Below, one piece after another: positions 43,013 through 49,867 of a stretch of DNA of 59,237 nucleotides. The stretch spans positions 2,867,898 through 2,927,134 of the forward strand of contig NZ_LR131147.1 of NCBI RefSeq assembly GCF_900626285.1. Reading direction: 5' to 3'. The notes below the pieces were generated by a model. It was not told the DNA's origin and searched no databases. It saw only the letters and a list, made by a program, of their open reading frames with translations. The first letter of the stretch is position 1. Each line of letters starts with the position of its first letter. Made by a program: the position numbers and the translations under genes. Source of the stretch: Intestinimonas massiliensis (ex Afouda et al. 2020) (GTDB lineage: Bacteria; Bacillota; Clostridia; Oscillospirales; Oscillospiraceae).

Positions 43013-43615
43013 TTGAAGAAAACCTTTTCTGTATATGTAAGCCCGCTGGAAATGGACAGCCCGCTGGGCAGGCTGACGGATCTGCCCATGGAACAGGAAA
43101 AGCTGAACGGCCTCCTGCTGGAGCTGAATACCGGTCAGCCGCTCTATGTGGAGATCTCGGACTACTGCGGCCGGGACTACCTGGCAGGGCATCTGCCGGA
43201 GGATATGAAGCTGACGGAGCTGAATCTGCTGGCCTGTAAGCTGGCAGACCTGACACCCTGGCAAAACGCCTCCTTTGAGGGCCTTGTCCGCATGGATCTG
43301 GACAAGGGGATGGAGGAGCTGCCCCTGAACCGTCTGATCGACCTGGCCAACAGTGTGGATTGCTGCCATGTGGTTGCAGAGGCCGGGAATGATGAACAGC
43401 TGGGCCATTTCTATGTGGACAACGACTTCCCAGTCCTGCCGGCCGGACTGCCGGAGGAGGTATACGAACTGCTGGATTATGGGGCCATCGGCCGCAAGGC
43501 CAGGATGGAAGAGGGCGGCGTCTTTACCTCCAGGGGATACGTGGTGCAGCACAGTGATCTGGATGTGAGCTATTCCCAGAGCCAGGGCGGTCCGAGCATG
43601 GAGGTGGGACTATGA
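43013..43615 (+). CDS. ArdA-related ICE accessory protein with GGPSMEVGL tail
   Basis: The 200-residue protein is acidic, with Leu-rich blocks (KLTELNLLACKLADLTPW, LPLNRLIDLANSVDCCHVV) and a C-terminal LDYGAIGRKARMEEGGVFTS block similar to the end of the ArdA-like protein at 37209. The start is TTG at 43013, 8 bases after GAGGAG. It overlaps the next gene (ATGA) and ends GGPSMEVGL. Probably an antirestriction-type paralogue. Confidence 0.65.
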   Translation: MKKTFSVYVSPLEMDSPLGRLTDLPMEQEKLNGLLLELNTGQPLYVEISDYCGRDYLAGHLPEDMKLTELNLLACKLADLTPWQNASFEGLVRMDLDKGMEELPLNRLIDLANSVDCCHVVAEAGNDEQLGHFYVDNDFPVLPAGLPEEVYELLDYGAIGRKARMEEGGVFTSRGYVVQHSDLDVSYSQSQGGPSMEVGL

Positions 43616-44640
43616 GGGCCAGCCTCTTCGATGCCCTGGACGGTATGGAGATGGGCAAGTCTGAGCACGACTGGCTGGAGCAGCGGTTCGGAAGCATGAC
43701 AGCGAAAGAGAGGCTGTTATTTCAGGGCGCTATGCAGCTGGAGCATCCGCAGACCGTTGAGGAGACCCTCCGGGTTCTGATCGGACTGGATCAATACCGA
43801 CTCCTCTATGGTGCGGATGATGATGTAGCCCTGGGGCGATTCGTTATGGAGCATATTCACATCCCTACTCGCCCAGCACGAGGTTATCTTGACCCGGAGA
43901 TTGTGGGGACTGCCTATCGGGAAAGCGGAGACGGATGTTTTCTGGAGGGCCACTATGTGGAACGCATCAGCCCCGGCCACTCGCTCCCCGAATTGGAACC
44001 AGATGCCGTACTGCCCGCGACTGGCGACTATGCCATCCGGATTAAGTTGGCCAGCCGGAGCAACCTGGAAGGTGTCTGGGTGGGCTTCCCTGACACGGGA
44101 GAATACATGGACACCGCTCACCCGGATGAACTGCTCCTGGGGCTGGACGCCCTGGATGCGGAGACCCTGGAGCAGTGCATTGCGGTGGATGTGGACTGTG
44201 CCCTACCCCAGCTCACAAATATCCTCTCCCAGTATGACTCCGCCGGAGAACTGGTGCGGCACGCCATTGACTTCGGCTATGTCTGGGCGGAACAGGGCCA
44301 GGGGGAAGCCCACTGGTTGGAGAAATGGCAGGCAGTGCTGGAACTGGAGGACTGCCACCGGCTGGACCGGGCTCTGGACCTCTCCCAGAATCTCCACTGC
44401 TATGAATTCATCCCCCGCGGCGTGGACCTTGCCCAATACGGTGCGGAATTGGCGCGAAAGGAGGGCATACTCGGGCAGGACCCGTTGCTCAACCAGTGCT
44501 TTGACACCGTAGCCTACGCCCAGCATCATATGGCGAAGTTTGGCCTGTCTGCCACAGACCACGGCTATGTTGCCTGGAATGGGCAGGAACTCAACTATGA
44601 GTACAGCAAGCCGGAGCATGGACCGGCAATGACCATGTAA
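43612..44640 (+). CDS. ArdA-related ICE accessory protein with GPAMTM tail
   Basis: A 342-residue acidic protein coupled to the previous gene by ATGA. It contains VDVDCALPQLTNILSQYDS, LDRALDLSQNLHCYEFIPRG and a C-terminal FGLSATDHGYVAWNG block, matching the layout of the genes at 37209 and 38408. The segment GADDDVALGRFVMEH parallels NSDVALGRYVAVAG in the 38408 protein, so these are paralogues. It ends PEHGPAMTM. A terminator follows. Confidence 0.65.
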   Translation: MRASLFDALDGMEMGKSEHDWLEQRFGSMTAKERLLFQGAMQLEHPQTVEETLRVLIGLDQYRLLYGADDDVALGRFVMEHIHIPTRPARGYLDPEIVGTAYRESGDGCFLEGHYVERISPGHSLPELEPDAVLPATGDYAIRIKLASRSNLEGVWVGFPDTGEYMDTAHPDELLLGLDALDAETLEQCIAVDVDCALPQLTNILSQYDSAGELVRHAIDFGYVWAEQGQGEAHWLEKWQAVLELEDCHRLDRALDLSQNLHCYEFIPRGVDLAQYGAELARKEGILGQDPLLNQCFDTVAYAQHHMAKFGLSATDHGYVAWNGQELNYEYSKPEHGPAMTM

Positions 44641-44660
44641 CCAATCTCATATCACATACA

Positions 44661-44701
44661 GGGGCCGTTTTTCCGATAGGGACAAGCGGCCCCGTTTTTT
44701 T
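44661..44701 (+). terminator. Terminator inside the ICE accessory cassette
   Basis: GGGGCCG pairs with CGGCCCC across a 19-base loop, followed by seven T. Confidence 0.8.
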
Positions 44702-44744
44702 GTGCCCTTTTTCGGGAAAACAGGCCCGGGAAAGGAGGAAAACC

Positions 44745-45047
44745 ATGAATCGGGAAGCGAGAGTGCTGTCCTACCTGAAAGGGGTCTGCCTTGGACGGGA
44801 CCGCTGTATGGGAGGAAAAGAACTGGGGCGGACTCTGAATCTCAACGGCACAGAACTGAGGAAAGCAGTCAATCGCCTGCGGCAGGAGTGCAAGCCCATT
44901 GCCAGTGACCGGAACGGTTACTTCTATGCCCAGACCGCAGGGGAAGTCTATGCCACCATCCGAAATCTGAAGAAAATGCGAGCCGGGCTGGATGCGGCGA
45001 TTCAGGGCTTGGAGCAAGCCCTGGACGATTTTCCGACGGGGAGGTGA
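44745..45047 (+). CDS. Small winged-helix-like protein upstream of the methylase
   Basis: A 100-residue protein with AAAGGAGG before the ATG. The middle (CMGGKELGRTLNLNGTELRK, then SDRNGYFYAQTAGE) looks like a helix-turn-helix with wing, followed by a C-terminal helix. It resembles small DNA-binding proteins placed ahead of methylase genes in mobile elements. Its stop is only a few bases before the likely methylase start, in the same frame. It may regulate the methylase; that is inference. Confidence 0.7.
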   Translation: MNREARVLSYLKGVCLGRDRCMGGKELGRTLNLNGTELRKAVNRLRQECKPIASDRNGYFYAQTAGEVYATIRNLKKMRAGLDAAIQGLEQALDDFPTGR

Positions 45048-45053
45048 GAGCGT

Positions 45054-46019
45054 ATCGCCAGGTCCTTTATTCCCTGGGTGGGAGGAAAGGGCAAGCTCCT
45101 CTGGCTGATCCGAAAGCTGGCGCCGCCCTGGTATCCCCGCTTCATCGACGTGTTTGGCGGGAGCGGGACAGTAACCCTTGACCGGCCTATCCGCAAGGGC
45201 TGTCTGGAGGTCTACAACGACTACAACAGCAACCTGACCAATCTGTTCTGCTGTGTCAAGAACCGGACGATGGCCCTGCTGAAGGAACTGGGTTTTCTCC
45301 CCCTCAACTCCAGGGACGATTTCGAGGTGCTTCATAAATTTTTCTCCAAGGATGAGTTCACCGATGATTACCTGGAGGAGGAGCTGGAGCTGACCCAGGT
45401 ATATCTGAAACCTCCGGAACGGGAGATGATCCGGAAGCTGCTGCTGGAGCGTTCCCCGCGGAGGGACGTCCGGCGGGCGGCGGACTACTTCAAGCTGATC
45501 CGCTACAGCTTCAGCGGAGGAGGAAATGCCTTCGCCGGAAAGCCATGTGACATCCGCCGCTTCTTCCATCTGATCTGGGAGTGCTCCCGCAGACTGGCCA
45601 ATGTGGTGGTTGAGAACAAGGACTTTGAGAGCCTGATCCGGCAGTATGACCGGGAGAATGCGTTTTTCTACTGTGACCCGCCCTATTACCAGGCGGAAGA
45701 CTGCTACCAGGTGGAATTTCCGGTGGAAGATCATCAGCGGCTCCACGATGTACTGATGAAGTGCAAAGGGCGCGTGATGGTGTCCTACAACTTCTGCCCG
45801 TTCATTCTGAATCTCTACAAGGAGTTCTACATCTTCTACACCACCCGTCCCAACAGTATGTCCCAGACGGCAGACAGTGTGTATGAGGAACTGATCATCA
45901 CCAACTATGACCCGCGCAAATGGAAGCGTGATGGTCAGCAATTTACTCTGTTCCCCTTTGGGGAGGCAGAGGGAGATGAGCGGAATTATAAGCTGATCCA
46001 CGAACCTGATGCGGCATAG
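45054..46019 (+). CDS. D12-class DNA adenine methylase with apparent ATC start
   Basis: N6-adenine methyltransferase of the Dam/D12 class: FIDVFGGSGTVTLD is the S-adenosylmethionine motif and FFYCDPPYY the catalytic DPPY. The family's N-terminal motif (SFIPWVGGKGKLLWLI) begins upstream of the first usual start codon (GTG at 45078). In frame, 9 bases after GGGGAGG, stands ATCGCCAGGTCC, exactly where ATG GCC AGG TCC would be expected. Either ATC is used, or a G-to-C change removed the start, or translation begins weakly at 45078 (313 residues). From 45054 it is 321 residues. An orphan methylase could protect ICE DNA from restriction. Confidence 0.85.
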   Translation: MARSFIPWVGGKGKLLWLIRKLAPPWYPRFIDVFGGSGTVTLDRPIRKGCLEVYNDYNSNLTNLFCCVKNRTMALLKELGFLPLNSRDDFEVLHKFFSKDEFTDDYLEEELELTQVYLKPPEREMIRKLLLERSPRRDVRRAADYFKLIRYSFSGGGNAFAGKPCDIRRFFHLIWECSRRLANVVVENKDFESLIRQYDRENAFFYCDPPYYQAEDCYQVEFPVEDHQRLHDVLMKCKGRVMVSYNFCPFILNLYKEFYIFYTTRPNSMSQTADSVYEELIITNYDPRKWKRDGQQFTLFPFGEAEGDERNYKLIHEPDAA

Positions 46020-46047
46020 ACGATTTTAAGACAGGAGGTATTTGACC

Positions 46048-46416
46048 ATGAAATTTATTCTTTACCGGGATCCAAGCAGTAAAATTCAGAAAATTCCCTA
46101 TGCAGCCATGCAGGCGGCGGAACTGGCCGACGCGGAAAAACTGTTGCTCTATGCCGGGACCGGATGTGTCCTGCTGTGCAAAACGGAGGTATCGGCCCAC
46201 GTTGCACTCAAAACCATCGCACAGCTCAATGAGATGGCGGACTTTCTGGTGCTCCAGCTGGTGGATGCCAGCAATGAAATTGTAAGCACCGCTGACGTTT
46301 CGGATCCGCTGGACCATGTGGATGAGGATGTTCTGAATGACCTTCTGAACTGCGGCGCCAACCCGGACGGCCTGCGCATGCTGTTAGCACAGGAGGATGA
46401 AGAAATTGAAGAATGA
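46048..46416 (+). CDS. Small acidic ICE protein of unknown function
   Basis: A 122-residue soluble protein, ATG 9 bases after AGGAGG. It begins MKFILYRDPSSKIQKIPYAA, has a hydrophobic central strand-helix part (LLYAGTGCVLLCKTEVSAH) and an acidic C-terminus (DHVDEDVLNDLLNCGANPD, QEDEEIEE). No domain is recognised. Its last codons contain the ribosome binding site and start of the next gene. Confidence 0.65.
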   Translation: MKFILYRDPSSKIQKIPYAAMQAAELADAEKLLLYAGTGCVLLCKTEVSAHVALKTIAQLNEMADFLVLQLVDASNEIVSTADVSDPLDHVDEDVLNDLLNCGANPDGLRMLLAQEDEEIEE

Positions 46417-47167
46417 CACCTATCTCTACACCCACAGCCTGGATACCGCCCGCCGGGAAGGCGATATCGCCCTCTGGCGGGCCAGCTATCAGGCCAACAT
46501 TGCCTGCAAAAAGGCCATTGAGGAGAGTATCCGGGAGGGCTTTGACGGAATGCACCTCAAAGCTGACTGTGCCAAGGAAGTGGTGGAGGAGTTCGGCTTC
46601 AAGCGGGTAAACTGGGTGCTGGCCAACACCATCCAGGAAAAGAACTGGGACGGCCGTTTCGGAACGGACAACAAAAGGTGGGCGCAGCGTACCTTTATCC
46701 CAGACGATGTGGGCCACAGGGTAGGTTTTATTGTGGAGTCCCACCCTGCTGTACTGGATGGCTTTGTGACCCAGTTCCGCAGGGCCTATCAGGAGCTGAA
46801 CCTCTTTGGCCCGGAGCACTGTCTGGCCAATTCCCGGTCTGAGCTGGACTATCAGGGAAAGGTGCTGGTACTGAGTCCTGATACTTTGCGGGAGACCTGC
46901 TGGTCTCAGGAAAACCAGCTTTGGTATGCTCATGACGGGTTTGGCTGCAGCCCTCATGCCATCGGACGCTCTATCCGCTGTACCTGCCTGGGCGATGGTG
47001 AGACGACCCGCTGGAACCGTGCCGAGTTTGTGGGGGTGCTGGATGAGAAATTCCTGCCGGAGTGGGCCAGTGCGAAGCTGGAGCAGCTCTTGGCACACCA
47101 ATCGCAGCAACATATCGCAGCAACATACATCCGGCATGAATGGGATGAATATGGAGGGATAATGTGA
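46406..47167 (+). CDS. DUF3849 domain ICE accessory protein with GGIM tail
   Basis: The N-terminal ~130 residues match DUF3849 (KNDTYLYTHSLDTARREGDI, then RVNWVLANTIQEKNWDGRFG), a conjugative-transposon domain of unknown role. The C-terminal half has CWSQENQLWYAHDGFGCSPH and RCTCLGDGETTRWNRAEFVG. Two starts are possible: the ATG at 46397 touches its AGGAGG, while the TTG at 46406 lies 9 bases after it and is preferred (253 residues). It overlaps its neighbours on both sides and ends YGGIM, close to the shared tail. Confidence 0.75.
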   Translation: MKNDTYLYTHSLDTARREGDIALWRASYQANIACKKAIEESIREGFDGMHLKADCAKEVVEEFGFKRVNWVLANTIQEKNWDGRFGTDNKRWAQRTFIPDDVGHRVGFIVESHPAVLDGFVTQFRRAYQELNLFGPEHCLANSRSELDYQGKVLVLSPDTLRETCWSQENQLWYAHDGFGCSPHAIGRSIRCTCLGDGETTRWNRAEFVGVLDEKFLPEWASAKLEQLLAHQSQQHIAATYIRHEWDEYGGIM

Positions 47168-47820
47168 AGGTTTTTTATTACACCATCGACGATATGTCCC
47201 TGCGGCGGAAAGGGCTGTTCCGCAAGGGGTGGACCATTCAGCATTTTGACACCCTGGAGGAGGCAATCCGCTCTTATCGAGAGATTCCCCTCTCGAAGGA
47301 CAAGCGCCTTGGGCTGACAGACAGCATGCATATCCTGGAGCTCGTCCGGTGTGTACCGCTCTTTCCCTTCGATACAGCGGGCGAAGATATCCTGGCCTCC
47401 GACTACCAGCAGTACCCTCTCTGGGTGAACCTGCCGGAAGCGAAGTCTGCCACCCAAGCGTGTATCAAACGGTTCAACCTGCGATATCAGTTCTGCTCCG
47501 ACGCCATCATGCCGCTCCCGCGTTCAAACCGGCTTCCCAAGCACCTACGGGACAAGTATTTGTGGCTGAGCATCAACCACGACCCGGGTTCCGCCATTCG
47601 CTGGGTCTACATTGCCGGTACGGGCTGGGTCTCCTTAGAGGAATGGAAACGCCGCGCCTCCAGCCATCCCCTGGTACTCAAATTCCGGGCAGATGGGCTG
47701 ACAGAGCGCGGCGATTATTGTTATCTGGAGATCGAGCCCTGGGAGTACGATCTGTTGGTTCGCCGCACCCTGGAGCGGCTTGACCAAAATACATCAACGA
47801 CAGGAGGAAGAAAGAAATGA
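47164..47820 (+). CDS. YodL-like ICE accessory protein
   Basis: A 218-residue protein starting with GTG (GTGA overlap with the previous stop; GGAGG 6 bases upstream). A YodL-like part lies at residues ~20-85 (TLEEAIRSYREIPLSKDKRL, SMHILELVRCVPLFPFD). The rest is basic and soluble, including WLSINHDPGSAIRWVYIAG. It lacks the Gly/Met tail and ends in a Lys/Arg-rich stretch. Translation is coupled to the SpoVG gene (ATGA). Function unknown. Confidence 0.68.
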   Translation: MKVFYYTIDDMSLRRKGLFRKGWTIQHFDTLEEAIRSYREIPLSKDKRLGLTDSMHILELVRCVPLFPFDTAGEDILASDYQQYPLWVNLPEAKSATQACIKRFNLRYQFCSDAIMPLPRSNRLPKHLRDKYLWLSINHDPGSAIRWVYIAGTGWVSLEEWKRRASSHPLVLKFRADGLTERGDYCYLEIEPWEYDLLVRRTLERLDQNTSTTGGRKK

Positions 47821-48143
47821 GTGCCAACAACGCAGCAACCCCCATGGAGCTGGATGTGAGGATCTACCCCTATCGCGGGGAAGGCCCCACCGTGGCCACC
47901 GCATCTGTGACCCTGAACAACTGCTTTGCCATCCGGGATGTGCGGATCATGGAGAGCAAAAACGGGCTCTTCGTCTCCATGCCCAGCAGAAAGGTGCAGG
48001 GAGAATACCGGGATGTCTGCTTTCCCTGCACCAAGGAATTCAAGCAGCAGTTTGACCGGCAGGTGCTGGATGCCTACACCCAGACCCAAGCTCAGAACAT
48101 GCAGAAGACGCAGGAAAACAATGGCCCTGCCATGACGATGTAA
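47817..48143 (+). CDS. SpoVG-family protein with GPAMTM tail
   Basis: A 108-residue protein whose core (VRIYPYRGEGPTVATASVTL, then CFAIRDVRIMESKNGLFVSM and FPCTKEFKQQFDRQVL) matches SpoVG, a small nucleic-acid-binding regulator in Firmicutes. Beyond the SpoVG core it has a ~20-residue Gln/Asn-rich linker ending NGPAMTM, the same end as the unrelated protein at 43612. Chromosomal SpoVG copies normally lack this extension, so it looks added in the ICE setting. A host-targeted regulator is possible. Confidence 0.85.
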   Translation: MSANNAATPMELDVRIYPYRGEGPTVATASVTLNNCFAIRDVRIMESKNGLFVSMPSRKVQGEYRDVCFPCTKEFKQQFDRQVLDAYTQTQAQNMQKTQENNGPAMTM

Positions 48144-48156
48144 GGAGGAACACAAG

Positions 48157-49074
48157 ATGAAACGAGCTCTATCCCTTTCCATTCTGGCTCTTACGTTGGC
48201 AACGATGCTGTGCCCCGCGGCCCTGGCAGCGGAACCGGTGTGTGCCGGCGCCTCTGCCCAGGTGTGCTATCCCACCTCCATCACCCGCAGCGAGGACGGC
48301 ACGGAGCTGAAAAAGATCTACGACCTAGGGCCGGAGGATGACCCGGCGGGCATCCCCCGCTCTGACTTTGAGCAGGATGGCTTTCACTATACCCTGACCG
48401 ACCTGCTGAAGCAGGAGCTCCCGGAAAACGAAAGCCGCCAGCATACGGAGACCGTCTCCCTGCCCAGCAAGAACAAGGATATGGAATCCGTGCTGGCGCT
48501 GCTGCCCACAGAGAAGGAATTTATTACCGACGACGGCCTGTCCGGCACCCTCAGCCTGGACCTGTCTACCGTCCGGGTAGAGGTGGCCGGTTACGGCAGC
48601 TCCACCAAAGAGGTCTCTGCCACCAGAACCTACCCCAACCTGGCCAACCAGGACACCCAGTACATCCCCAAGAGCATCCAAGAGGACGGGCGCACCCTGA
48701 CCCTCCAGACCATCAACTGGCAGACGGACAACACGGCCAGTATGGACGGCTACGCTCTGGGGGATCGATTTACCGCTGTGGCCACCTACACCGGTAGCGC
48801 CACCAGCAGCTATGTGAAGGGCTATACGGTGACGGCAGACTACACTGGCACGGTCAGCCGGATCGCCCTGAACAAAGTGCGCTATGTGGCCATCTTTGAG
48901 GGAACGCCACTGGAACCCATCCTGCCGGCAGAAACGGAGGACTCCGCGCCTGCCCAGTTCAACTGGCTGCCCATTGCGGTGCCCTTTGGCGTCGTGGCCC
49001 TGGCCGGCGTAGGGATCGGGGCAGCTCTGTTTATGAGACGCCGCCAGGAGACGACAGAGGAGGATGACCAATGA
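48157..49074 (+). CDS. Secreted, membrane-anchored surface protein of the sortase/adhesin module
   Basis: A 305-residue protein with a Sec signal peptide (MKRALSLSILALTLATMLCP, ending near ALAAE). A beta-rich extracellular part of ~230 residues follows, then one membrane segment (LPIAVPFGVVALAGVGIGAALF) and an Arg-rich tail. No LPxTG is present, so the membrane segment anchors it. It is coupled to the sortase gene by ATGA. Its role is unknown; position suggests a partner in assembling the giant adhesin or in mating contact. Confidence 0.72.
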   Translation: MKRALSLSILALTLATMLCPAALAAEPVCAGASAQVCYPTSITRSEDGTELKKIYDLGPEDDPAGIPRSDFEQDGFHYTLTDLLKQELPENESRQHTETVSLPSKNKDMESVLALLPTEKEFITDDGLSGTLSLDLSTVRVEVAGYGSSTKEVSATRTYPNLANQDTQYIPKSIQEDGRTLTLQTINWQTDNTASMDGYALGDRFTAVATYTGSATSSYVKGYTVTADYTGTVSRIALNKVRYVAIFEGTPLEPILPAETEDSAPAQFNWLPIAVPFGVVALAGVGIGAALFMRRRQETTEEDDQ

Positions 49075-49856
49075 AAAAGCTGATAACCACCTGCCTGACC
49101 ATCTGCCTGTCCGCGGCCCTGGCCCTGCCCGCCAGTGCCTTGGATTACAGTATTGATGCCCCCGGAGACCCGGACTATGGTTCTCCCACCTCTATCGAAG
49201 TGATCTACACGGCGGACGGTGGAGCGATGAAGAATGAGGATGTGAGCAAAAACGCGGCGCTGATCCCGCCCACCTTCGGCAGTCTCAGTGCGGACACCCT
49301 TGGGACGGGCACCTATCTGACCCCCGATCTGGCCCCCGGCGGCATGGCTGTTGGGACGATCACCGGCGGCAATATGCCCGTTATCTTCCCGCCTGCCTCA
49401 GATGCAGCAAGCGGCAGTTCCGGGGAAGCCAGCACCACCGTTGGGTATACCTATGTAACCGATGACCTCTACTATTCCGGCGGCTATCTGGCCACGCTGA
49501 AGATCCCCTCCATCGGGGTGAATGTGAAGGTATACGAGGGTACCGGCACCACACCTCTGGCCAAGGGCGCCGGGCATTTTACGGATACCAGCATCTGGGA
49601 TGGCAACGTGTGTATTGCGGCCCACAACCGCGGCGCACACGCACAGTTTGGGAAGATCCACACGCTCTCCGCTGGTGACAGAGTGACTCTGACCACTAAG
49701 CTGGGCACCCGCACCTACGAAGTGACCAGTGTCAGCAAGATCCTGGAGACGGATACCAGCGGCTTGACCGCTACCACAGGGAACCAGATCACCCTGTACA
49801 CCTGTGTCGCAAACCAGCCCGCCTACCGCTGGATGGTGCGGGCAGTAGAAATCTAG
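49071..49856 (+). CDS. Secreted class D-like sortase
   Basis: A 261-residue protein with a cleavable signal peptide (ends near LPASALDYS), a linker of about 110 residues and a sortase barrel. The catalytic residues are visible: His185 in CIAAHNRGAH, Cys245 in ITLYTCVANQ and Arg253 in AYRWMVRA. Sortases cleave LPxTG-type signals and attach the protein to wall or pilus. It has no C-terminal membrane segment, unusual for a sortase. The next gene encodes an adhesin ending in LPRTGY, an obvious substrate candidate. Confidence 0.88.
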   Translation: MKKLITTCLTICLSAALALPASALDYSIDAPGDPDYGSPTSIEVIYTADGGAMKNEDVSKNAALIPPTFGSLSADTLGTGTYLTPDLAPGGMAVGTITGGNMPVIFPPASDAASGSSGEASTTVGYTYVTDDLYYSGGYLATLKIPSIGVNVKVYEGTGTTPLAKGAGHFTDTSIWDGNVCIAAHNRGAHAQFGKIHTLSAGDRVTLTTKLGTRTYEVTSVSKILETDTSGLTATTGNQITLYTCVANQPAYRWMVRAVEI

Positions 49857-49867
49857 GAGGGATGGAA

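Noticed and set aside
35326..48143. Phage origin for the accessory cassette
   Set aside because: No phage structural, lysis or packaging genes; sortase, adhesin and TrbL-like genes point to conjugation.
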